Assembly: GCA_030045175.1 (NCBI GenBank)
Contig: JASIBM010000208.1
Coordinates: 1-7,498 of the forward strand
Length of the DNA: 7,498 nt
Source: Streptosporangiaceae bacterium
GTDB lineage: Bacteria > Actinomycetota > Actinomycetes > Streptosporangiales > Streptosporangiaceae
Direction: 5' to 3'
Shown: one piece after another, positions 1 to 5,454 of the stretch
How positions within the stretch are numbered: the first letter of the stretch is position 1
Layout of the letters: every line of letters begins with the position of its first letter
Translations under genes and position numbers: made by a program
Notes under the pieces: model-generated
Databases searched by the model: none
Seen by the model: the letters and a program-made list of their open reading frames with translations, nothing else
Told to the model about the DNA's origin: nothing

Positions 1-66
1 GCCGCGGGTCGTCGCATGGACGGCAGCGCACGGCTGGGCAAGCTGGCCGACCGGACCTCGCTCTAG
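1..66 (+). CDS. C-terminal end of an unidentified plus-strand gene (partial)
   Basis: Frame 1 is open from the left edge and ends at TAG (64-66), giving 21 residues that end in KLADRTSL. The fragment is basic and hydrophilic and too short to identify. The main argument that it is real is the junction: its stop codon shares the palindrome CTAG (63-66) with the stop of the minus-strand kinase gene, a common tail-to-tail arrangement in compact actinobacterial genomes. The other two plus frames are also open over this short GC-rich stretch, so openness alone proves little. There is no room for a terminator between the two genes. Confidence 0.42.
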   Translation, partial: AAGRRMDGSARLGKLADRTSL

Positions 67-1022
67 TCCCCGGCCCAGTAGCGATCGCCCTTGATGATCA
101 GAGCCGCGGCACCAACCAGCCCGGCGGTCTGGCCAAGCGCCGCCGGGACCGCACGCACCTGCCTGGCGAAGTCAAGCCTGGCGTGCCTGGCCAGCGCCTC
201 GTGGAGCGGATCGAAGAGCAGCGCGCCGGCTTGCGACAGTCCGCCGCCCACGGCGACCACCTCCAGGTCGCACAGGCACGTGGCGGATGCGATCGCGGTC
301 CCGATCGCCAGGCCCGCCCGGCGCAGCGCGGCCAGGGCCACCGCATGCCCTCGCGCCGCGTCGTCGGCCAGGTCCTTCGCCGTCACCTCTGGCTGGCCCG
401 GCCGCCAGCCCTCGGACTGGGCCCACGCGGCCAGCGCCGGACCCCTGGCGATCGCCTCGACGCAGCCGACGCCGCCGCACTGGCACCGCGGGCCGTCCGG
501 GTCGACGACCACGTGGCCTATGTGCCCCGCGTTGCCGGATGAGCCTTGTATCAGCCGGTCATCAAGCACCAGCCCGCCGCCCACCCCCGTCGACACCACC
601 ACGCCGAGCACGTTGCGGCAGCCCTTGCCCGCCCCGCGCCAGTGCTCGCCAATCGCCATGCAGATCGCGTCGTTATGCACCCGGACCTGATTTTTGTCGC
701 CAAATCTCTCGGTCAGCCGTTCGCGCAAGGCGAACCCGCGCCAGGCAGGAATGTTCAACGGTGACACCAGCCCGGCCGGCCACTCCATCGGCCCGCCGCA
801 CCCGCAGCCGATACCGGAAAGGATGCCGAGATCGTCGATCTTGGCGTCCTCGAGCACGCGGGCGAGCAGCGACTCGAGGGTGCGCCACAAGAACTCGGCG
901 TCCCCGTCGCGCGGGGTGGGCACCTGCGCCCACGTGGTCAGGCGCCCGTCAAGATCGGTCACGCCGCCGGCCAGCTTGGTGCCCCCAATATCGGCCACGA
1001 GCACTGCTTCGCGCTCGGCCAT
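63..1022 (-). CDS. ROK-family sugar kinase (glucokinase-like)
   Basis: A 319-residue protein of the usual ROK length (about 300-320). ROK kinases phosphorylate a hexose or amino-hexose with ATP in the cytoplasm. The N-terminal phosphate-binding motif DIGGTK is at residues 11-16, the catalytic aspartate is D118 in the VHND context, a glycine-rich STGVGGG loop is at 144-150, and the ROK zinc site is H170 with C180, C182 and C187 (CQCGGVGC). A second ATP-site motif AVGGG lies near the C-terminus. No N-terminal helix-turn-helix is present, so this is an enzyme and not a ROK repressor. The ATG at 1022 is chosen because GGAGGT stands 6 bases upstream; the frame stays open further upstream, but that extension is W/R-rich and unlike the family. 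One oddity: the usual GExGH sugar-contact motif reads G-H-I-G-H (166-170), with His for Glu. Substrate is therefore uncertain (glucose, N-acetylmannosamine and others are possible). It is transcribed divergently from the AAA+ operon. Confidence 0.93.
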   Translation of the reverse strand: MAEREAVLVADIGGTKLAGGVTDLDGRLTTWAQVPTPRDGDAEFLWRTLESLLARVLEDAKIDDLGILSGIGCGCGGPMEWPAGLVSPLNIPAWRGFALRERLTERFGDKNQVRVHNDAICMAIGEHWRGAGKGCRNVLGVVVSTGVGGGLVLDDRLIQGSSGNAGHIGHVVVDPDGPRCQCGGVGCVEAIARGPALAAWAQSEGWRPGQPEVTAKDLADDAARGHAVALAALRRAGLAIGTAIASATCLCDLEVVAVGGGLSQAGALLFDPLHEALARHARLDFARQVRAVPAALGQTAGLVGAAALIIKGDRYWAGD

Positions 1023-1028
1023 TTGCCC

Positions 1029-1034
1029 ACCTCC
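1029..1034 (-). promoter_or_regulatory. Ribosome binding site of the ROK kinase
   Basis: On the minus strand this reads GGAGGT, six bases before the ATG at 1022. It is an almost ideal Shine-Dalgarno sequence and fixes the start of the kinase, ruling out the 37-codon open extension upstream. Confidence 0.8.
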
Positions 1035-1164
1035 ACGACACGGGTGTAACGCGACTGCCCGCCGAGGCTGATCCGCCCAGGACCGGCCCCGCCACCAGCA
1101 CCAGCCCGCGATAGGCCGGCCCGCCACCGACATCGCGCGCCGTCGCCGTTCGGCACGCGCGGGG

Positions 1165-1194
1165 TTCGGCGACCTGGTACTTGGCAGATAGTGT
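1165..1194 (+). promoter_or_regulatory. Candidate promoter of the AAA+/VWA operon
   Basis: TTCGGC (1165-1170) and TAGTGT (1189-1194) are separated by 18 bases and resemble weak -35 and -10 boxes. The TAnnnT box ends exactly six bases before the GTG at 1201, the spacing expected if transcription starts on the start codon (leaderless mRNA, common in actinomycetes). No Shine-Dalgarno sequence precedes either the ATG at 1198 or the GTG at 1201, which fits a leaderless start. The assignment rests on motif and spacing only. Confidence 0.33.
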
Positions 1195-1197
1195 CTA

Positions 1198-2709
1198 ATG
1201 GTGCAGCCACTCAGCGAACCACCGCAGGGACAGTCTCATAGTCAGCCACCGCAGCGCCAGCACCAGCCATCGAAGGACCAGCCAGCGTCCGCGTCCGCCC
1301 CGGTAGCCGCGACGCTAGGCGAGTTGCGTGCGAGCGGCTATCTGTTCCGCAGCGTCAAGGCTGAGATCCGGCAGAACCTGATCACCCGGCTGAGCGCCGG
1401 CGAGGACCCGTTCCCGGGCATCTTGGGCTTCGACGACACGGTTCGCCCGCACCTGGAGCGAGCGTTGATCGCCGGGCACGACGTCATCCTGCTCGGCGAG
1501 CGCGGCCAGGGTAAGACCCGGCTGATCCGCACGCTGACCGGCCTGCTCGACGAGTGGTCCCCCGTTGTCGCCGGCTGCGAGATCAATGACCATCCCTACG
1601 CCCCCGCCTGCGTCAGGTGCCAGCGGCTCGCCGCCGAGCTCGGCGACGACCTGCCGGTCACCTGGCGGCACCGCGACCTGCGCTACGGCGAGAAGCTCGC
1701 CACGCCGGACACCAGCGTCGGCGACCTGATAGGCGACATCGACCCCGTCAAGGTGGCGCAGGGCCGGACCCTGGGCGACCCGGAGACGATCCACTACGGG
1801 CTGGTGCCCCGCACCAACCGAGGCGTCTTCTGCCTGAACGAGCTGCCCGACCTGGCCGAGCGGATCCAGGTCTCGCTGCTCAACGTGCTGGAGGAAAGAG
1901 ACATCGCGGTCCGCGGCTACGCGCTGCGGCTGCCGCTCGACCTGCTGCTCGTGGCCAGCGCGAACCCGGAGGACTACACGAACAGGGGTCGGATCATCAC
2001 CCCGCTCAAGGACCGCTTCGGCGCCGAGATCCGCACGCACTACCCGCTGTCGCTCGAAGACGAGCTCGCGGTCGTCAGGCAGGAGGCTGAGATCGCCTGG
2101 AGCGGCACGAGCAGCGAGTCTCCTGACGCAGCGCTGCCTGCCCACCTGGTCGAGGTGATCGCGAGGTTCACCAGGCTGGTGCGATCCTCACCCGCCGTGG
2201 ACGCGAGGTCAGGCGTATCGGCGCGGTTCGCCATCGCGGCAGCGGAGGCCGCGGTGGCCGCGGCGGTCAGGCGCGCCGCGATCAGCGGCGAGGACGAGCC
2301 GGTTGCCAGGATCTGCGACCTGCCGGCGATCGTCAGCACGCTGCGAGGCAAAGTGGAGTTCGAGGTCAGCGAGGAGGGCCGGGAGGCCGAGGTGCTCGAG
2401 CACCTGCTGCGCAGGGCCACCGCGGACTGCTTCCGTGCCCACCTGGGCAGCGCCGACTTGTCCGGGCTGGTGGCGAGGTTCGCTGACGGTGCCAGCGTCG
2501 AGGCGTCCGACCTGCTCCCGGCGACCGAGCTGCTGCGCAGGGTCGGCGAGGTGCCGGGGCTCGCCAGGATCATGGAGCGGCTGGACGGTGCCGGTGGCGA
2601 GTCCCCTGGCCGCGCTGCCGCCGCGATCGAGTTCGCGCTGGAAGGGCTGTACCTGATGCGCCGGCTATCCAAGGACGTCGTCAACGGCGGCGCCGTCTAC
2701 CGAGGCTGA
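1198..2709 (+). CDS. AAA+ ATPase, magnesium-chelatase ChlI/MoxR-like, partner of the VWA protein
   Basis: A 503-residue soluble ATPase. Walker A is GERGQGKT (100-107). The Walker B region is VFCLNELPDL (210-219), with Asn214 where Asp is usual and Glu215 kept. Sensor 1 is Asn256 in SANPEDY, an arginine-finger candidate is R273 (LKDRFG), and a sensor-2-like Arg is R343 (GVSAR). The conserved stretch from about 165 to 240 (EKLATPD, GDIDP, GDPETIHYG, LNVLEERD) recalls the family of M. tuberculosis Rv0958, annotated as a possible magnesium chelatase. A cysteine/histidine group (C127, H132, C138, C141) between Walker A and that stretch could bind zinc. Residues 1-35 are Q/P/S-rich and probably disordered. 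ATG 1198 is the first start in frame; GTG 1201 is equally possible, and a start at TTG 1324 cannot be excluded. It probably forms hexameric rings and acts with the VWA protein encoded 18 bases downstream. The client is unknown, and nothing here supports a chlorophyll or cobalamin role. Confidence 0.9.
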   Translation: MVQPLSEPPQGQSHSQPPQRQHQPSKDQPASASAPVAATLGELRASGYLFRSVKAEIRQNLITRLSAGEDPFPGILGFDDTVRPHLERALIAGHDVILLGERGQGKTRLIRTLTGLLDEWSPVVAGCEINDHPYAPACVRCQRLAAELGDDLPVTWRHRDLRYGEKLATPDTSVGDLIGDIDPVKVAQGRTLGDPETIHYGLVPRTNRGVFCLNELPDLAERIQVSLLNVLEERDIAVRGYALRLPLDLLLVASANPEDYTNRGRIITPLKDRFGAEIRTHYPLSLEDELAVVRQEAEIAWSGTSSESPDAALPAHLVEVIARFTRLVRSSPAVDARSGVSARFAIAAAEAAVAAAVRRAAISGEDEPVARICDLPAIVSTLRGKVEFEVSEEGREAEVLEHLLRRATADCFRAHLGSADLSGLVARFADGASVEASDLLPATELLRRVGEVPGLARIMERLDGAGGESPGRAAAAIEFALEGLYLMRRLSKDVVNGGAVYRG

Positions 2710-2712
2710 AGC

Positions 2713-2718
2713 GGAGGA
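2713..2718 (+). promoter_or_regulatory. Ribosome binding site of the VWA gene
   Basis: GGAGGA lies nine bases before the GTG at 2728 and within the 18-base gap after the ATPase stop codon. It supports the GTG start and independent ribosome loading on a bicistronic mRNA. Confidence 0.65.
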
Positions 2719-2727
2719 CGGGCGCCA

Positions 2728-4743
2728 GTGAGCGGCTACGGCGGTTACCGGTACGGGTCCTACTACGGCGGGCCCGATCCGCTCGAACCGCCGTATGACG
2801 TGCGCGGCGCCGTGGACGCGCTCGGCGACTCCATACTCGGCGGCGGCGATCCCGCCTCCGCGCTTCGCGACCTGCTGCGCAGGGGCCTGGCCAGCCGTCG
2901 CGGCCTGGACGACCTGCTCCGCCAGGTCCGTGACCGGCAGCGAGAGCTGCGCAGGAGCGGCCGCCTCGACGGCATACTCGAGCAAGCCAGGGCGCTGCTC
3001 GACACGGCCATCGGGCAGGAGCGGGCCGAGCTCTTCCCCGACCCAGGCGACGAGGCCAGGCTGCGCGAGGCAGAGCTCGACGCGCTGCCACCGGACACCG
3101 CAGGCGCGATCAGGGCACTGTCGGACTATCAGTGGCGAAGCAAGGCGGCCGCGCAGACCTTCGAGCAGCTCAAGGAACTGCTCAGGCGCGAGATCCTGGA
3201 CAGCCAGTTCCGTGGCATCAAGGACTCGATGTCCGGGGCAGGCGGCGAGGCGATGGCGCGGGTCAGGAACATGATGGCCGCGCTCACCGACATGATCGAG
3301 GCCGACGAGCGCGGCGAGCACACCCAGCAGGACTTCGATGATTTCATGGCGGAATACGGGGAGTTCTTCCCAGACTCGCCGGAGAACCTCGACCAGCTCG
3401 TCGACTCGCTCGTGCGCCGGATGGCCGCCGCGCAGCGGCTGCTCAACTCGCTGAGCGACGCCCAGCGGGACGAGCTGTCCGGGCTGATGCAACAGGTGAT
3501 GGCCGACGCCGGGCTCGCACAGGAGATGGCCAGGCTGGCCGAAGCGCTGCGCGCGCGCCGCCCGGACATCGACTGGGACTCTCAGCGTGGCGAGCGGATG
3601 ACCGGCCACGACCCGCTCGGCCTCGGCGACGCGACAACTGCGCTGGCCGAGCTCGCCGACCTGGCCCAGCTTGAGCAGGCACTGCGCCAGGACTACCCGG
3701 GTGCCAGGCTCGATGACGTCGACGAGGATGCCGTGCGACGCGCGCTCGGCCGGCAGGCGGTCGATGACATGGAAGCGCTGAAGCAGATCGAGCGGGAACT
3801 GGCGCGCCAGGGCTACCTCGAGAACAAGGAGGGCAAGCTCGAGCTCACCCCGAAGGCGGTGCGCAGGCTCGGTGACACGGCGCTGCGGAAAGTGTTCGCT
3901 GCGCTGGCCGAGGGCGGATACGGCGACCACGACCAGCACGACGTCGGGCAGGCGGGCGAGCTGACCGGGGCGACCAGGCCGTGGCGATTCGGCGACGAGC
4001 AGCCCATCGACGCGGCGGCCACCGTGCGCAACGCCCTACTCCGGGCCGGCGCGCACGAGGCTGCACGTTCCGGCCAGGACAACGACCTTCAACCGGAAAG
4101 GGCCGTCCCAGCCGGACAAGTCCCTCTCGACGTAACCGACTTCGAGGTCAGCGAGACCGAGCGGCGGGCTGCTACGGCGGTGTGCCTGCTCGTGGACCTG
4201 TCGTACTCCATGGCGCTGCGCGGTACCTGGAGCGCGGCCAAGCAGACGGCGCTGGCACTCTACTCACTTATCAGGACCAGATTCCCGCAGGACTCGCTCC
4301 AGGTCGTGGGGTTCTCCAACTACGCGAGGGAACTCAAGGAGACCGACCTGGCCGGGCTAACCTGGCACATGGTTCAGGGCACCAACCTGCACCACGCGCT
4401 CGTGCTGGCCGGCCGGTTCCTTGACCGGCGTCCTGAGCACAACCCGGTGGTACTGATCGTGACCGACGGCGAGCCGACGGCGCACCTGCGCAGGGACGGC
4501 AGGTCCTGGTTCGACTGGCCGCCTTCGCCGGAGACGATCGAGCTCACGATGGCGGAGGTGGACAAGATGACCAGGCGCCGGGCGACGCTGAATGTCTTCA
4601 TGCTCGCCGACGACGAGCGGCTGACCTCCTTCGTCGACGAGGTGGCCAGGCGCAACGGCGGCCGGGTGCTGCGGGCGATGCCGGACAACCTGGGCGCGTA
4701 CGTGGTGAGTGACTTCCTGCGGTCCCGCCGGGAGCGCAGGTAG
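2728..4743 (+). CDS. VWA-domain protein, partner of the AAA+ ATPase (Rv0959-like)
   Basis: A 671-residue cytoplasmic protein with no signal peptide or membrane helix. Residues 1-15 are Gly/Tyr-rich. Residues about 25-460 are strongly helical and charged and include the family-typical segment LELTPKAVRRLGDTALRKVF. The C-terminal VWA domain (about 483-665) has a complete MIDAS metal site: D490-x-S492-x-S494, T552 in GTNLHHAL and D580 in VTDGEP, so Mg2+-dependent ligand binding is likely retained. The ending (FVDEVARRNGGRV, then LGAYVVSDFL) is also family-typical. Length and layout match M. tuberculosis Rv0959, recalled as about 672 residues. The gene follows the AAA+ gene by 18 bases and is surely in the same operon. 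By analogy with ChlD and with MoxR-associated VWA proteins it should couple the ATPase ring to a client, perhaps for metal insertion or complex remodelling. The client is unknown. Arg codon AGG is frequent, as in the neighbouring genes, so there is no sign of recent transfer. Confidence 0.9.
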   Translation: MSGYGGYRYGSYYGGPDPLEPPYDVRGAVDALGDSILGGGDPASALRDLLRRGLASRRGLDDLLRQVRDRQRELRRSGRLDGILEQARALLDTAIGQERAELFPDPGDEARLREAELDALPPDTAGAIRALSDYQWRSKAAAQTFEQLKELLRREILDSQFRGIKDSMSGAGGEAMARVRNMMAALTDMIEADERGEHTQQDFDDFMAEYGEFFPDSPENLDQLVDSLVRRMAAAQRLLNSLSDAQRDELSGLMQQVMADAGLAQEMARLAEALRARRPDIDWDSQRGERMTGHDPLGLGDATTALAELADLAQLEQALRQDYPGARLDDVDEDAVRRALGRQAVDDMEALKQIERELARQGYLENKEGKLELTPKAVRRLGDTALRKVFAALAEGGYGDHDQHDVGQAGELTGATRPWRFGDEQPIDAAATVRNALLRAGAHEAARSGQDNDLQPERAVPAGQVPLDVTDFEVSETERRAATAVCLLVDLSYSMALRGTWSAAKQTALALYSLIRTRFPQDSLQVVGFSNYARELKETDLAGLTWHMVQGTNLHHALVLAGRFLDRRPEHNPVVLIVTDGEPTAHLRRDGRSWFDWPPSPETIELTMAEVDKMTRRRATLNVFMLADDERLTSFVDEVARRNGGRVLRAMPDNLGAYVVSDFLRSRRERR

Positions 4744-4753
4744 CGAGCCGCAC

Positions 4754-4771
4754 GGGCGCGCGGCAGCGCCC
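4754..4771 (+). terminator. Candidate terminator hairpin after the VWA gene
   Basis: GGGCGC (4754-4759) and GCGCCC (4766-4771) form a perfect 6-bp stem with a six-base loop, starting 10 bases after the VWA stop codon. No T-run follows, as is often the case for actinobacterial hairpins, so termination is plausible but unproven. Confidence 0.38.
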
Positions 4772-4789
4772 CGGCGGCGAGTGGAGAAG

Positions 4790-4866
4790 ACAGCAGGTAA
4801 TAGGGCGTTAGCCTCGGTATCAGGACAAGAACATAACAGGTAACATTCATGCGGTAGATCGTGCAG
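4790..4866 (+). promoter_or_regulatory. AT-rich intergenic island, probable promoter region for the small membrane protein
   Basis: Between 4801 and 4860 only 28 of 60 bases are G or C, clearly lower than the coding sequence around it. It contains TAACAT (4841-4846), which fits the TAnnnT -10 pattern, and a short direct repeat TAACA-gg-TAACA (4834-4845). No convincing -35 box is present, and other -10-like words occur further downstream, so the precise promoter is not assigned. The ATG at 4849 is followed by CGG TAG and encodes nothing. Confidence 0.3.
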
Positions 4867-4909
4867 AAATCGGGCGCATTCGTGAACTATGCGAGTGTCA
4901 TCGTCCAGT

Positions 4910-4920
4910 CCGTAGTACGG
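4910..4920. repeat. Short palindrome CCGTA-G-TACGG
   Basis: A perfect 5-bp inverted repeat around a single central base, 74 bases before the GTG of the small membrane-protein gene. The compact symmetry would suit a dimeric DNA-binding protein, but 11 bases can be symmetric by chance and no second copy was seen in the window. Confidence 0.22.
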
Positions 4921-4947
4921 TGCCGCACGTAGTCGTCTCCCGAACTA

Positions 4948-4966
4948 GGCGGGCGGACCGCCTGCC
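4948..4966 (+). other. Strong hairpin just upstream of a ribosome binding site
   Basis: GGCGGGC (4948-4954) pairs with GCCTGCC (4960-4966), seven pairs including one G-U, around a five-base loop that can close one further pair. It ends 17 bases before the AGGAGG of the next gene. It could be a 5' leader structure affecting translation or mRNA stability, or part of a terminator for upstream transcription. It lacks a T-run. Confidence 0.4.
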
Positions 4967-4983
4967 GGGGACGAGGTCTTCTG

Positions 4984-4989
4984 AGGAGG
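4984..4989 (+). promoter_or_regulatory. Ribosome binding site deciding the GTG start at 4995
   Basis: AGGAGG is followed by five bases and GTG at 4995. The sequence is a perfect anti-Shine-Dalgarno match. It selects GTG 4995 over the open frame extending back to 4920 and over the ATG at 5010, which would be 20 bases away. Confidence 0.8.
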
Positions 4990-4994
4990 AAGAA

Positions 4995-5237
4995 GTGAGT
5001 GCAGTAAGCATGGGCGGCTCTGGCGCGAGGCGTCCGCTGGCTATCATCCTTGCCGTCATCGGCGTCGTCGCCGTGATCCTCGGCGTACTGCTGCTTGTCG
5101 CTCCGCATTCGCTGGGCTTCATCGGCACGTTCATGGGCCACAAGCATGGCACCCATCCGATTCGCGGCGCGGTGGCCCTGGTCGTCGGCGTTGGCGTCTT
5201 GGTCGGCGCCTGGTTCGTGAACAAGAAGTCCAGCTGA
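4995..5237 (+). CDS. Small two-helix membrane protein of unknown function
   Basis: An 80-residue protein. After a short polar N-terminus with two arginines (12-13) come two hydrophobic helices, about 14-36 (LAIILAVIGVVAVILGVLLL) and about 56-75, joined by a loop with H38, H49, H51 and H54 (GHKHGTH). The C-terminus is NKKSS. The positive residues beside helix 1 and at the C-terminus predict both ends in the cytoplasm and the His-containing loop outside. I do not recognise the family; small two-helix proteins of this kind are common in actinomycetes and usually unnamed. The gene stands alone between two structured spacers, with its own ribosome binding site. The histidines could bind a metal, but four histidines in a loop is weak evidence. 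Confidence 0.75.
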   Translation: MSAVSMGGSGARRPLAIILAVIGVVAVILGVLLLVAPHSLGFIGTFMGHKHGTHPIRGAVALVVGVGVLVGAWFVNKKSS

Positions 5238-5275
5238 CCCAGCGCGCCTAAGGGAGTGCCCCGCGGGACACACCA

Positions 5276-5328
5276 AGCCAGCCAGCCAGCCGGGCGCCGG
5301 GCACAGGCCAACGCGTCTCTGCCCGGCT
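5276..5328 (+). repeat. AGCC tandem repeat plus overlapping inverted repeats (possible terminator)
   Basis: Four AGCC units in tandem (5276-5291) run into a tandem pair of GCCGGGC (5289-5295 and 5296-5302). A single complementary element, GCCCGGC, lies at 5321-5327. Either upstream copy can pair with it: CAGCCGGGC (5287-5295) with GCCCGGCTG (5321-5329) gives 9 bp, and GCCGGGCA (5296-5303) with TGCCCGGC (5320-5327) gives 8 bp. The two stems exclude each other. The element lies about 40-90 bases after the small membrane-protein stop codon and may be its transcript terminator; no T-run follows. Confidence 0.42.
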
Positions 5329-5347
5329 GCTCGTGCTTTGAGCCTAA

Positions 5348-5408
5348 GCCTTGGCCACGGCGGCTTGGCTGCCCCTGAACGCTACGCACCTGCTCGGCTC
5401 GCCAAGGC
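5348..5408. repeat. Inverted repeat GCCTTGGC / GCCAAGGC
   Basis: A perfect 8-bp inverted repeat with arms at 5348-5355 and 5401-5408 and a 45-base interval. The right arm ends 34 bases before the proposed -10 box at 5443, so it lies at about -54 to -47 relative to a start at 5455. It may be an mRNA fold, two half-sites for a regulator, or chance in a GC-rich spacer. Confidence 0.25.
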
Positions 5409-5442
5409 GGGGTTAAAACGCAAGTTCCGGCCTCCGGGGCTC

Positions 5443-5448
5443 TAAACT
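5443..5448 (+). promoter_or_regulatory. -10 box of a probable leaderless promoter
   Basis: TAAACT matches the actinobacterial -10 pattern TAnnnT and ends exactly six bases before the ATG at 5455, so transcription would start at the A of the start codon. No Shine-Dalgarno sequence exists upstream, and an in-frame TAA (5443-5445) excludes an earlier start. The -35 region is not recognisable, which is usual for this promoter class. Confidence 0.5.
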
Positions 5449-5454
5449 CTCGCC

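Noticed and set aside
287..1114. A 275-codon plus-strand open frame opposite the ROK kinase
   Set aside because: Its product is almost entirely R, P, S and A, the signature of a frame-shifted reading of GC-rich coding sequence, and the kinase on the other strand is unambiguous.
1315..2145. A 276-codon minus-strand open frame opposite the AAA+ gene
   Set aside because: It mirrors the codon structure of the ATPase and has no domain of its own.
2665..3939. A 424-codon minus-strand open frame antisense to the VWA gene
   Set aside because: It is read opposite a well-supported family protein, has no recognisable motif or plausible ribosome binding site, and long antisense frames are expected where third codon positions are mostly G or C.
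1198..4743. Annotation of the pair as a true magnesium chelatase for chlorophyll or a cobaltochelatase
   Set aside because: Only the ATPase and VWA parts resemble those enzymes; no ChlH/CobN-type subunit or other tetrapyrrole gene is in the window, and the wider AAA+/VWA family has many other roles.
4744..4994. A tRNA or small RNA gene in the spacer
   Set aside because: No cloverleaf arms, T-loop or CCA-type end were found; only the isolated hairpins described.
5276..5291. AGCC x4 as a CRISPR-like or phase-variable repeat
   Set aside because: Only four 4-base units, outside any coding region and without spacers, so neither a CRISPR array nor a coding phase switch is supported.
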